DNA from: 40CM-2-70-7 sp035505915
Lineage (GTDB): Bacteria > Gemmatimonadota > Gemmatimonadetes > Gemmatimonadales > GWC2-71-9
Assembly: GCA_035505915.1 (NCBI GenBank)
Contig: DATJQI010000081.1
Span: 1-27,600 of the forward strand
Direction: 5' to 3'
DNA length: 27,600 nt
The notes under the pieces: generated by a model
What the model saw: only the letters and a program-made list of their open reading frames with translations
Databases searched by the model: none
What the model was told of the DNA's origin: nothing
Shown here: positions 1-8,800 of the stretch, one piece after another
Layout of the letters: every line of letters starts with the position of its first letter
Position numbering within the stretch: the stretch's first letter is position 1
Translations under genes and position numbers: made by a program

Positions 1-2007
1 ACCCGGGCCGACCGCCCCCTCTCCCGCACCGCGGCCGCCGTCGCCACCGTCACCCGCGCCGACATCAGCACCGCCCGTCCCACCTGGGGCCTCGATGAGG
101 CCCTGAACGGAATCCCCGGCGTGCTCGACGCCAACCGGTACAACTTCTCGCTCGACCAGCGGATTTCCATCCGCGGCTTCGGAGCACGCGCCGCCTTCGC
201 CGTGCGCGGCATCAAGATCCTGCTGGACGGCATCCCGCAGACTCTCCCCGACGGACAGGGGCAGCTCACCAACCTCGACCTCTCCGAAGTGGACCACATC
301 GAGGTCTCGCGGGGGTCGGCCTCCGCGCTGTTCGGCAACGCGACCGGCGGCGTCATCAGCATCTGGACCGACCCGAACACCCCGTCTCCGCTGACCGAAG
401 ACGCACGGGTGGTCGGCGGGCAGTTCGACGGGGGCCGGACCTGGACCAAGTGGTCGTCCACGACGCGGGCGCGGGTGGGGCAGGGGAGCCTGATGCTCAC
501 GGCGTCCCGCCTGTCCTACGCGGGGGAGCGCGACCACAGCGCCGCGGATCAGCGGGATTTGAACAGCCGCCTGCACCTGCTGCTGGGCACGAGCTGGGCG
601 CTGGCCGCGGTCGCGGATTACGGGGACGACCCGCGGGCCGACAATCCCGGCGCGCTGACCCTGTCCGAACTCCAGGCCAAGCCCGATTCGGCGGCGCCGG
701 TGAACCTGCAGCGGGCGGCGGGAAAGGCGGTGACGCAGGGGCAGCTCGGGGTCACGCTCCGCCACCTGTTCGAGCGGGGCGGCGAGGCCGACGCGACGCT
801 CTACGGCTTCACCCGGGACCTCCGGAATCCCCAGACGTTCGCGTACATCCGGCTCAAGCGTTTGGACTACGGCGCGCGGTTCACGCTCACCCGGCCGTTC
901 GCCGTGGGCCCGTTCCCGCAGGAGCTGACCGCCGGCTTCGACTTCCAGCGCCAGCGGGACGACCGTGTGAACTTCAACTACGTGGGCGCCACGGCGCAGG
1001 CGGACACGTCGCGGCAGCTGGACCAGCTGGAGCACGTCACGGAGGTAGGGCCGTTCATCCAGAGCGCCGTCACCCTGTTCCCGCGCCTGACCGCGACGGC
1101 GGGGCTGCGGTACGACTGGGTGAGCTTTGGCGTGGCTGACCGGCTCGTGGATTCCCTCAAGGCCCTCACCAACCCCATCTACCTGAACGACTCGGGCGAC
1201 CGGCTGATGGAATCCCTGTCGGGATCCTTGGGCGCCGCGTTCGCGGCGACGGACGACCTCACCGTCTACGCCAACGCCGGCTCGTCCTTCGAGACGCCGA
1301 CCACCACGGAGCTCGCGAACCGCCCCGACTCCGCCGGCGGCTTCAATCCGTCACTTCAGCCCCAGCGGGCCTGGACCTACGAAGTCGGCGCGCGGGGAGA
1401 TCCCGGCTCCGCCGTGCATTGGTCGGCCGCGGTCTTCCAGGCCGACGTCCACGGCGAGCTGGTCGGGTTCCAGGTGCCGACCTCGCCGCAGCGGGTGTTC
1501 TACCGCAACGCCGGCGTGGCGCGCCACCGCGGCGTGGAGCTCGGCGCCGGCGCGCGGCTCGCGCCCGGCGTGCGGCTCGACGCCACCTACACCTACTCGC
1601 ACTTCCGGTACGTCGACTACCGGTACACGGTGAGCGATACGGTGGGCGCCAAGGTCTACGTGCTCGACGGCCGGCCCGTGGCGGGCGTGCCCGAAAGCTG
1701 GCTGCGGCTCCTGCTGGGTCTGCGCCTGCCCGCGCTCCGCGGGGCCTGGACTGAGCTCGAAACCGTGCACGCCTCGAGCCAGATCCTGAACGACACCTTG
1801 AACATCCGCGCGGGGGGCTGGTGGCGGACCGACCTGCGCCTCGGCTGGGGCGGGGAGGTCGGGCGGGTGCGGCTCGATCCGTTCTTCGCGGTGGAGAACG
1901 TCTTCAACCACCGGTACGTCGGATCGGTGACGGTGAACGCCGCCGGCGGCCGGTATTACGAGCCGGCGCCGGGGCGGAATTTCTATTTAGGGATGGAGCT
2001 GCACTGA
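1..2007 (+). CDS. TonB-dependent outer-membrane receptor (5' truncated by window edge)
   Basis: The reading frame is open from base 1 to the TGA at 2005-2007, so the signal peptide, any TonB box and the start of the plug lie outside the window. The first ~130 visible residues are a plug domain: 'WGLDEALNGIPGV', then 'ISIRGFGARAAFAVRGIKI', 'LLDGIPQTLPDGQ' and 'IEVSRGSASALFGNATGGV', all typical of TonB-dependent receptors. The rest alternates polar and aromatic strands as in a 22-stranded barrel, with the late signature 'FFAVENVFNHRYVGSV' near the C-terminus. It should import a siderophore, vitamin or other ligand across the outer membrane using TonB energy; the substrate cannot be told. The chain ends in 'YLGMELH', with His rather than the usual terminal Phe. 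It converges on IF-1 with a 4-bp gap. Family call is firm. Confidence 0.93.
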   Translation, partial: TRADRPLSRTAAAVATVTRADISTARPTWGLDEALNGIPGVLDANRYNFSLDQRISIRGFGARAAFAVRGIKILLDGIPQTLPDGQGQLTNLDLSEVDHIEVSRGSASALFGNATGGVISIWTDPNTPSPLTEDARVVGGQFDGGRTWTKWSSTTRARVGQGSLMLTASRLSYAGERDHSAADQRDLNSRLHLLLGTSWALAAVADYGDDPRADNPGALTLSELQAKPDSAAPVNLQRAAGKAVTQGQLGVTLRHLFERGGEADATLYGFTRDLRNPQTFAYIRLKRLDYGARFTLTRPFAVGPFPQELTAGFDFQRQRDDRVNFNYVGATAQADTSRQLDQLEHVTEVGPFIQSAVTLFPRLTATAGLRYDWVSFGVADRLVDSLKALTNPIYLNDSGDRLMESLSGSLGAAFAATDDLTVYANAGSSFETPTTTELANRPDSAGGFNPSLQPQRAWTYEVGARGDPGSAVHWSAAVFQADVHGELVGFQVPTSPQRVFYRNAGVARHRGVELGAGARLAPGVRLDATYTYSHFRYVDYRYTVSDTVGAKVYVLDGRPVAGVPESWLRLLLGLRLPALRGAWTELETVHASSQILNDTLNIRAGGWWRTDLRLGWGGEVGRVRLDPFFAVENVFNHRYVGSVTVNAAGGRYYEPAPGRNFYLGMELH

Positions 2008-2011
2008 GGTT

Positions 2012-2227
2012 TTACTTGTATCGGTAGGTGATCCTGCCGCGGGTCAAGTCGTACGGCGAGAGATCGACGGCGACCCGGTCGCCCTGCAGGATGCGGATGT
2101 AGTTCTTCCGCATCTTCCCGGAGACGTACGCCAGGACTTCGTGCCCATTCTCGAGCTTCACGCGGAACGTGGTGTTCGGCAACACCTCCGTCACCGTTCC
2201 CATCATCTGGATCGCGTCACCCGCCAC
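2012..2227 (-). CDS. infA: Translation initiation factor IF-1
   Basis: A 71-residue OB-fold protein that binds the 30S A site during initiation. The body 'AIQMMGTVTEVLPNTTFRV', 'GHEVLAYVSGKMRKNYIRI' and the ending 'DLTRGRITYRYK' are unmistakable IF-1. I place the start at the GTG at 2227-2225, giving the usual IF-1 length of about 72 residues; GAGG lies 8 nt upstream. A longer in-frame reading from 2344 would add a low-complexity N-terminus not found in IF-1. The start overlaps the end of the upstream zinc-ribbon gene by 11 bp, so the two are probably translationally coupled. It is not next to ribosomal-protein genes here, which suggests a stand-alone or second infA copy. Confidence 0.95.
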   Translation of the reverse strand: MAGDAIQMMGTVTEVLPNTTFRVKLENGHEVLAYVSGKMRKNYIRILQGDRVAVDLSPYDLTRGRITYRYK

Positions 2228-2528
2228 GTCGCGTGCCTCGCTCCCCGGCGTTCTGGTCCGGGGGATTCTGGGGATCCACGGTCGCGTCCCGAGGCGGTTC
2301 GGTGCCGCCTTCGATGTAGGACGCGTGCCGCCCGCACTTTCCACAGGTCAAGCTGATGCGCTCACCCACCCGCGGAGGGTCTCCGGGGCGCGCCGGGCGC
2401 CGCCGCGGCACCCGCTGGATCGCCCGGGCCCCGCACGAGGGGCAGGCCAGCGGCTGGTGTTCGCGGTCGGCGGCGATCAGTCCCAAGGCTTCAGACGCCC
2501 GGTACTCCTTGACTCCCCGTCGGCCCAC
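2217..2528 (-). CDS. Small zinc-ribbon protein, unknown function
   Basis: A 103-residue protein with two CxxC pairs: C29-P-S-C32 and C62-G-K-C65, separated by 29 residues rich in Arg and Pro. This is a zinc-ribbon arrangement. The C-terminal ~35 residues are polar and probably disordered. The start used is GTG at 2528-2526; GGAGG lies 12 nt upstream, rather far, so the exact start is uncertain. The 3' end overlaps the IF-1 start by 11 bp, arguing for co-expression with translation initiation. It could bind RNA or a protein partner; no enzyme motif is visible. I do not recognise the family beyond the metal-binding fold. Confidence 0.65.
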   Translation of the reverse strand: MGRRGVKEYRASEALGLIAADREHQPLACPSCGARAIQRVPRRRPARPGDPPRVGERISLTCGKCGRHASYIEGGTEPPRDATVDPQNPPDQNAGERGTRRGG

Positions 2529-2575
2529 CGTTCTTCACGACCTCCGACGCGAAATCTAGGCGCCGGCGAGTCTCC

Positions 2576-2604
2576 TTGACAGCCCTCGATGGGGAGGTAT
2601 CTCT
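2576..2604 (+). promoter_or_regulatory. Possible sigma70-type promoter for the 84-aa gene
   Basis: A perfect TTGACA -35 hexamer at 2576-2581 is followed by TATCTC at 2598-2603 (16-bp spacer) or ATCTCT at 2599-2604 (17 bp). The -10 is weak. It lies in the 97-bp gap between the divergent zinc-ribbon gene and the plus-strand gene starting at 2626. Confidence 0.4.
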
Positions 2605-2625
2605 CAGTGGAGTCGGGGGATAGCG

Positions 2626-2880
2626 ATGGATAACGAGTTTCAGCGGCTGGCGGACATCGAGGTCGAAGCGGTGCGCCCGGACCTCCAGGGCTTCACCCTG
2701 ACGGGCCAGGGGCCGGACCATGCCGAGTACCGTCTGGACGTCCATTTCGACCTCCCGATCGACGCGCGCACGCGCGCCGTGCTGGGCGAACTCCTGTCCC
2801 ATTCTGGCCTTACGATTTCCCGTCGGGCAACGGCACCGGCGGCGCCCGCGCGGCGACGTGACCGCGCTCACCGGACCTGA
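2626..2880 (+). CDS. Small hypothetical protein (84 aa)
   Basis: ATG at 2626 is preceded by a purine-rich GGGGGA ribosome-binding stretch about 5 nt upstream, and a TTGACA hexamer lies 45 bp upstream. The protein is soluble, with no signal peptide: an acidic N-terminal half ('MDNEFQRLADIEVEAV', then 'YRLDVHFDLPIDARTR' resembling two beta strands), a helix 'AVLGELLSHSGL', and a basic Ala/Arg tail. It is divergent from the zinc-ribbon/IF-1 pair. I do not recognise the family. Codon use and the ribosome-binding site support a real gene, but its shortness leaves doubt. Confidence 0.55.
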   Translation: MDNEFQRLADIEVEAVRPDLQGFTLTGQGPDHAEYRLDVHFDLPIDARTRAVLGELLSHSGLTISRRATAPAAPARRRDRAHRT

Positions 2881-2939
2881 CGGCGGGGGGTCACCGCCCC
2901 ACCCCGATCACGCCCTTACCTTCACCAGTACGAGTTGAA

Positions 2940-4298
2940 ATGCGCCTTTCTTTCGCGATGCCCCGAGTAGCTGCGCGTCGCCGCGCGCTCGGCCTTGCCG
3001 GCCTGCTGGCCGCCGGGGCCTGTGCCGGCGCGCCCGGCCCCGCCACGCCCACGCCGGCGGACATCCCCGCGCTCGAGGCCCGGCGGGCCCAGAGCCCCGA
3101 CGATCCGGCCGCGAATCTCCGCCTCGCCGAGGCGTACTACTCGGCCCAGCGGTATCCGGACGCGCGCGCGGCGCTCTCGCGGACCCTGCTTCATCAGCCC
3201 GACAACGCCGAGGCGCAGATCTATCTCGGCTACACCTACGAAGGCCTGGGCCAGTTCGACTCGGCCCGCACCGTCTATCAGCACCTCGAGGCCGCGAAGC
3301 CCTCGGGCGCCGCGCGCCGCCTGCTCCAGGGTCGCCTGGCGCTGGTCGAGCGGCATCAGATGATCTACCAGGCCCGGCAGGCGCTGGCTCACGAGTCCAC
3401 GCTGGTCAAGACGCCGCCGCCCCCCAACACCGTGGCGGTCATGCCGTTCCGCTACACCGGCACGGACTCGACCTACCAGCCGCTCTCCCGCGGGCTCGCG
3501 GCGCTCGTGGTCACGGACCTGTCCCGGGTGCACAGTCTCCGGCTGGTGGAGCGCGACCGCCTGCAGGCGTTGATCGACGAAATGAAGCTGTCGGAGAGCG
3601 GGCGGGTGGATCCCGCGACCGGCGCCCGCTCCGGCCATCTGATCGGCGCGTCGACCGTGGTGCAGGGCCAGTACGACGTGAACCAGACCCAAGTCCGCAT
3701 GAACGCGACCGCGGTCCGCACGCAGGACGCGCAGGTCGCGTCGACCGCCGTCGGCGCGGACCGGCTCCAGGCGCTCTTCGACCTCGAAAAGCAGGTCGTC
3801 TTCCAGCTGCTCGACAGGCTCGGCATCCAGGTGACGCCCGCCGAGCGGGTGGCGATCAGCGAGCGCCCCACGCACGATCTCGAGGCGTTCCTGCTGTACA
3901 GCCGCGGGCTCGCGGCCCAGGATCAGGGCAACTACGCCGCGGCGGCGCAGGCGTTCCAGGCGGCGGCCCAGCGAGACCCCGGGTTCGCGGCGGCGGGCGC
4001 GGCGGCCCAGAGCACCGACCAGGCACAGTCGGCGTCGACCGCCACGGCGCCCGACGTCGTGACCGCGGACCTCGGGGGACTGCCGCCCGGGCCGCCCATC
4101 GATCAGACGCTCACCAACACCATCAACGTCACCGTGACGAGTGGCGCGACCGTGATCAATCCGGCCGGCGGAACCGGGGGGGGCACGGGAACGGGAATTC
4201 CGCCGACCCGGCCGACCGGCGTCTGCCCGGGGAATACCTGCAATCCGCAGAACACGCAGCTGATCGGCAGTCTCGTCATCGTCATCACCCGCCCCTAA
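2940..4298 (+). CDS. Lipoprotein with TPR repeats and a CsgG/FlgO-like domain
   Basis: 452 residues. The N-terminus is basic and then hydrophobic, ending '...LAGLLAAGAC', a plausible lipoprotein cleavage site although the -3 residue is Ala rather than Leu. Residues ~54-121 contain TPR-like helices ('AANLRLAEAYYSAQRYPDA', 'AEAQIYLGYTYEGLGQFDS'). Residues ~165-280 resemble the CsgG/FlgO fold: 'VAVMPFRYTG', 'LSRGLAALVVTDLSRV', 'LRLVERDRLQALIDE', and the 'LIGASTVVQGQYDV' strand. A further TPR-like helix pair follows at ~312-357, then a Thr/Gly-rich tail with two Cys ('CPGNTC'). Such proteins act at the inner face of the outer membrane in assembly or secretion. No strong ribosome-binding site precedes the ATG at 2940; Met7 is an alternative start. 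It is coupled to the barrel gene 10 bp downstream. Confidence 0.8.
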   Translation: MRLSFAMPRVAARRRALGLAGLLAAGACAGAPGPATPTPADIPALEARRAQSPDDPAANLRLAEAYYSAQRYPDARAALSRTLLHQPDNAEAQIYLGYTYEGLGQFDSARTVYQHLEAAKPSGAARRLLQGRLALVERHQMIYQARQALAHESTLVKTPPPPNTVAVMPFRYTGTDSTYQPLSRGLAALVVTDLSRVHSLRLVERDRLQALIDEMKLSESGRVDPATGARSGHLIGASTVVQGQYDVNQTQVRMNATAVRTQDAQVASTAVGADRLQALFDLEKQVVFQLLDRLGIQVTPAERVAISERPTHDLEAFLLYSRGLAAQDQGNYAAAAQAFQAAAQRDPGFAAAGAAAQSTDQAQSASTATAPDVVTADLGGLPPGPPIDQTLTNTINVTVTSGATVINPAGGTGGGTGTGIPPTRPTGVCPGNTCNPQNTQLIGSLVIVITRP

Positions 4299-4308
4299 AG
4301 GAGGCACG

Positions 4309-5427
4309 ATGCGCCCGATGTATCGCACCGCCGTCGTCGCCTTCTTCCTGTCCGCCGGAGCGGGCTCGCTCCGGGCGCAGGCGTCCGACGCCCTGTACAC
4401 GCGCTGGGCCGGCTATACCGGCTTCCAGTTCCAGTCCTATTCGTTCGATTTTCCGGCCGGGTCCAAGGTGTCCGAGTGGAGCGTCCCGTTCGTGGTGGTC
4501 GCGCCGCTGGGTGACCGGATGTCGGCCGATCTCACGGCGCATTACGCCAATGCGACGGTGACCGGCAGCGGAGCCGACCAGACGCTCAGCGGGCTCACCG
4601 ACACGCAGCTGCGCCTGCTCTACACGCTGAACCGCGACCGGGCCGTGGCGTCCGTGTCGATCAACCTGCCGACCGGGCAGCACACGCTCACGCCGCAGCA
4701 GTTCTCGGCGTACGGCGCGGTGGGGTCGAACTACCTGTCGTTTCCGGTTTCCGATTTTGGAACGGCGTTCGGCGTCACGGGCGGCCTGGCGTACGCCACG
4801 CCCGCCGGCAGCTGGAACCTCGGGTTCTCCGGGGCGGTCCGCTACACGACGTCGTACACGCTGCTGGCCGTGAACGACACCAGCACGACCTACAAGCCGG
4901 GCATCGAATTCCGCGGCCGCCTCGGCGCCGATCGCCTCATCGGGCAGTCGTCGCGCCTGCTCATCGGGCTCACCGCTTCGACCTTTTCGAACGACCAGCT
5001 CTCCGGCTCGTCGGGCGGCCAGCTGGTGACCGGGTCCTTCTCGCCCGGTCTCCGGATCATCGGGGATGCCGGATGGGCCAGCGCCCTGGGCCGCAACACG
5101 CTGTCCTTCGCGGTCTGGGACTACTACCGGGCCAAGGGGACGCTCGATTCCACGTCCGAGAACATCATCAACGCCGAAGCCCGGTTCACCATCAATGCGA
5201 CGCCGCGGGTGTCGATTCAGCCGCTCGTCGGGGTGCGCAACTGGTCCCCCGGGATGAACGGGGGGACGTACGTGACCGGCGGCCTCGGCGCCCATTTCGG
5301 GCTCAGCGACCAGTTCGGCGCGGGGGTCGAAGGCCGGTACACCTCGGGCAAGGTGCTGCAGCAGTCGGCGTCGCTGGTGAGCTTCACGGGAGCCTCGGTG
5401 CAGGTGATGCTCCAGTACCAGCACTAG
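4309..5427 (+). CDS. Outer-membrane beta-barrel protein, unknown function
   Basis: 372 residues with a signal peptide ending near 'GSLRAQA'. The mature chain is a series of amphipathic strands with Tyr/Phe belts ('FQFQSYSFDF', 'SVPFVVVAPLGDR', 'LRLLYTL', 'VQVMLQYQH'), typical of an outer-membrane barrel of roughly 14-16 strands. The start is certain: AAAGGAGG sits 4 nt before ATG, formed partly by the TAA of the upstream lipoprotein gene, so the two are one transcriptional and translational unit. The upstream partner has TPR and CsgG-like regions, so the pair may form an envelope assembly or secretion module (inference). The chain ends in His rather than Phe, like the TonB receptor at the left edge. 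I cannot name the family more closely. Confidence 0.75.
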   Translation: MRPMYRTAVVAFFLSAGAGSLRAQASDALYTRWAGYTGFQFQSYSFDFPAGSKVSEWSVPFVVVAPLGDRMSADLTAHYANATVTGSGADQTLSGLTDTQLRLLYTLNRDRAVASVSINLPTGQHTLTPQQFSAYGAVGSNYLSFPVSDFGTAFGVTGGLAYATPAGSWNLGFSGAVRYTTSYTLLAVNDTSTTYKPGIEFRGRLGADRLIGQSSRLLIGLTASTFSNDQLSGSSGGQLVTGSFSPGLRIIGDAGWASALGRNTLSFAVWDYYRAKGTLDSTSENIINAEARFTINATPRVSIQPLVGVRNWSPGMNGGTYVTGGLGAHFGLSDQFGAGVEGRYTSGKVLQQSASLVSFTGASVQVMLQYQH

Positions 5428-5447
5428 GAGGGCGGGCGACCGAATTC

Positions 5448-5476
5448 TTGACGGTGCCGGGGGGGTGCGGTAGGTT
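5448..5476 (+). promoter_or_regulatory. Sigma70-type promoter for the Ig-repeat lipoprotein operon
   Basis: TTGACG (5448-5453) and TAGGTT (5471-5476) are separated by exactly 17 bp. Transcription would begin near 5483, about 23 nt before the ATG at 5506. The three genes that follow (107, 1881 and 777 aa) have gaps of 10 and 3 bp, so this promoter probably drives all of them. Confidence 0.6.
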
Positions 5477-5505
5477 GGCGCCACCTTCAACCTGGGAGCA
5501 GCGCG

Positions 5506-5829
5506 ATGGCCGCTGAGCTGGGCGGATCGCAGATCTCATCGCTGCTCGAAGCCCTGCCCGGGATCGCCAGTGTCCTCCGGAGTCCCGTCGCGGACTCCCT
5601 GGTCCGGGCGATCCGTGCCGCCGCGGGAATCGGTGAGTTCACCTTCGAGGATGCGGAAGAGCTGATCCGGTACGCCGTGCGGCGTGGCCTCATCGGCGCC
5701 GAAGAGGGCGACCGAGTGCTGACCGACGTGCAAGGGTCGTCGAAGGTGACGCGCAAAGCGGCGCGCGCCGCCAAGACGAAACCCCCCAAGAGACCGGACA
5801 AGAAGCCCCCGAAGAAGCCCCGCCGCTAA
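5506..5829 (+). CDS. Small protein with Lys/Pro-rich basic tail, unknown function
   Basis: 107 residues, with GGGAG upstream of the ATG. Residues 1-~78 look helical and mildly acidic ('ISSLLEALPGIASVLRS', 'FTFEDAEELIRYAVRRGLI'); residues ~79-107 are strongly basic and Pro-rich, ending 'KKPPKKPRR'. There is no signal peptide, so it is probably cytoplasmic. The tail may bind nucleic acid or an anionic polymer (inference). It is the first gene after a good promoter and lies 10 bp before the giant Ig-repeat lipoprotein gene. The second Ig-repeat lipoprotein of the operon also ends in a basic Pro-rich tail. Family not recognised. Confidence 0.65.
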   Translation: MAAELGGSQISSLLEALPGIASVLRSPVADSLVRAIRAAAGIGEFTFEDAEELIRYAVRRGLIGAEEGDRVLTDVQGSSKVTRKAARAAKTKPPKRPDKKPPKKPRR

Positions 5830-5839
5830 ACCAGAGGAC

Positions 5840-8800
5840 GTGCGCCGCTTCCTGCGCATCGGGGCCGGGTTCCTGCTGGCCCTCGTGATCGTCACCTGTA
5901 CGGACAAGGACGTCACCGGCCCGCGCGGGCACGGGGTGGCGGCCTTGAATCTGAGCGCGTTTCAGCCCGAGGCCACGCCGGGCTCCCCGCAGCTGCCGCT
6001 CGACTCGCTGCGCATCTCGCTGCTCCGGATCCCCGGGCTCACGTCCGCCTTCGACACCGTATTCTCGCTGCACGCTGACACCACGGATTCGCTGGTGGTG
6101 GACCTGAACGTGGTCCTGCTCGAGAGCCCGGAGAAGTTCCAGCTCACGATCCAGGCCTACGGCGGCGGGACCGTCTGGTACCAGGCCTCGGACACCACAA
6201 TCATCACGTCCGGCGAGACGGCGTCGCCCCGGCTCCTGGCCACATACGTCGGCCCCGGCGCCCACGCCACCGGCGTGACGATGGGCCCGCGGGACACGAC
6301 CGTCACGGGCGGGCAGGCCGTGGCGCTCCGCGTGGTGGTCGACTCCGCGGGGACGCCCATCGCGAACGTGCCGGTGGGATTCAGCTCGGGTGACACCACC
6401 AAGGGCAAAGTCACGCAACCGACGCTGATCTCGGGGTCCTTCCTCGGCAAGAACAACATCCGGGACTCGGTCTGGCTGTACGTCGTGACGCCGACCCATC
6501 TCCGCGATTCCACGCGGATCCACATCGTCCCGCCGCCTTCACAGATCGTCAAGATCTCGGGTGACAGCCAGACCGTCATCGTGAACGTGGCCGCTCCGGC
6601 GCAGCTCGCGGTGCGCGTCGAAGACGCCCTGAACGGCGGCTCGCCGGGCGTGCCGGTGACGTGGTCGGTCACCCAGGGCGCGGCCGGCCTGGCTCCCGCG
6701 TCGCCGGTCGTGTCCGACACCGGCGGGTACGCCCGCGTGACCGTCACGCCCAGCTCGCTCGGCACCGTGAAGGTCCAGGCCGCCGCGGCCGGCCTCACCG
6801 GCTCGCCGGTCACGTTCACGGTGAACGTCCTGGCCGGCACGGTGCGCCAGGTGATCGTCGCGCCCAAGGTCGACACCATCGCCAAGGGCGCGACGGCCCA
6901 GTTCACCGCGACGCTCAAGGACTCGCTCGGCAACGTCATCACGACCGTCAAGCCGGTCTGGACTTCGAGCAACGTCGCGGTCGCCACGGTGGACAGCACC
7001 GGTCTCGCCACCGCGCTGGCCGGCGATTCCACCTACATCGTCGCGGCGGCGGGCGGCTACGCCGACACGGCCCGGCTCTTCGTCCGGGCCCCCGCCAAGG
7101 TCGCGGTCTCGCCGTCCGACACGGTGATCACGGCCATCGGCGATTCGGTCCACCTCACCGGCGTCGTGCTCACCAACTTCGGCGACACGGTGAAGACCGG
7201 GACGGTGATCCGGTTCGCGTCCACCGCGCCGGGCGTGGTGGCGGTGAACGCGGTGACGGGCGAGGCCCAGCTGATCGGAGCCGGGAACGGCGTGGTGCAG
7301 GCCACCGACACCGTGAGCAAGGTGACCGGCACCGCCACCCTGCGGGGGAACCAGAAGGTCAACGGGATCGTGAACCAGCCGCCCGACTCGATCGAGGTCG
7401 GCGTCAACGGCCAGGCCCAGATCATCGCGACCGCGGTGGATCGCAACGGGCATCCGATCCCCGGCAAGACGTTCGGCTGGGTCTCCCGCGTGCCGACGAT
7501 CGCGACCGTCAACCAGTCGGGTGTGGTGACGGGCCTGGCGGTGGGCGCGAAGACCTACGCCGTCGACACGCTGGTCGACTCGATCAGCGTGTTCCGGGAT
7601 TCGACGCTGGTGTCGGTGGTCGCGTCGCCGCCGCCCGTGCTGCAGTGGGCGTTCGATACTCTGGCCATCGGCAACGGCGGGAACACCACGGTGACCGTGT
7701 CGCTCAACGTGCCGAGCGCGGCGGGGACGGTGCTGCAGATCGTGTCGGGCGACACGACGCGGGTGAAGCCCACCCAGACCCGGATCGCCGTCGGGACGGG
7801 CGGGGCGAGCGCGTCGGTCACGCTCCAGGGCCTCGCCGCGACGCTCACGCCCGTGAACGTGGTGGCGCAGGATTCGGCGGGCATCTACAAGCCCGACACC
7901 CTGCGGGTGGTGGTGGTGTCCACCCTCTACTTCGCGTCCGTGGGCCAGACGACGCGGAATCAGGACTTCTACATCAATCAGAACGAGACGCTGAACGCGC
8001 AGGTGTTCCTGTCCGATCCGGCGCCCGCGGGCGGCCTGGGCGTCACGTTCGCGTTCGGCAAGGGCTACACCGCCATCGCGCCGACCACCGTGATCATCCC
8101 GCAAGGCCAGCTGGCCGCCAACGTCCAGTTCTCCGGCCTCACCGTGGGCACCGACAGCGTGACCCCGACGTCGGGCGCCTTCGCCGGGAAGTTCTCGTAC
8201 CTGCACGTGGCCAAGGACACCCTGGTCACCGGCCCACCCTACCCGGGCACCGGCGTGGTCGGCCTGGGGCAATGGGAGCAGCCGACGGTGAGCATCACCT
8301 ACGGGATGGACCACATCCTGCCCTTCACGGTCGCGGTGACGCCCTCCAACCTCGCCACGGTCCAGACGCCGGATACGTTCCCGCTCAATACGGGTGGCCG
8401 CTCGTTCCAGGTCATCGGGACGACGCTCGGCTCCGGCACCGTCACGGTCTCGGCCAACAACTGGCTCTCGGGAAGCCTTCCCCTGATCGTGAGCACGCCC
8501 AAGCTCGGCGCGTCCGGTACCACCTCGATCATCGCCGGCGCGCCGGCCAGCGCCGGTTACTGGCAGGTCTACACCGAGGACAGCCTCGGCTACAGCCACC
8601 CAGTGAGCGCGCCGGTGCACGTGACCGCGGTCTCACGGGACACCACGGTGGTGCAGGTGCTGATCGACACCCTGACTGTGCCGCTCAACGGGGGCAGCAA
8701 CAGCGTGGGCAGCTCCCTCTACGCCCAGCCCGGCGCGGGCGGCGACTCGACCTATGTGGTGTTGTCCGCCGCCGGATATCGGTCCGACTCGATTCTGGTC

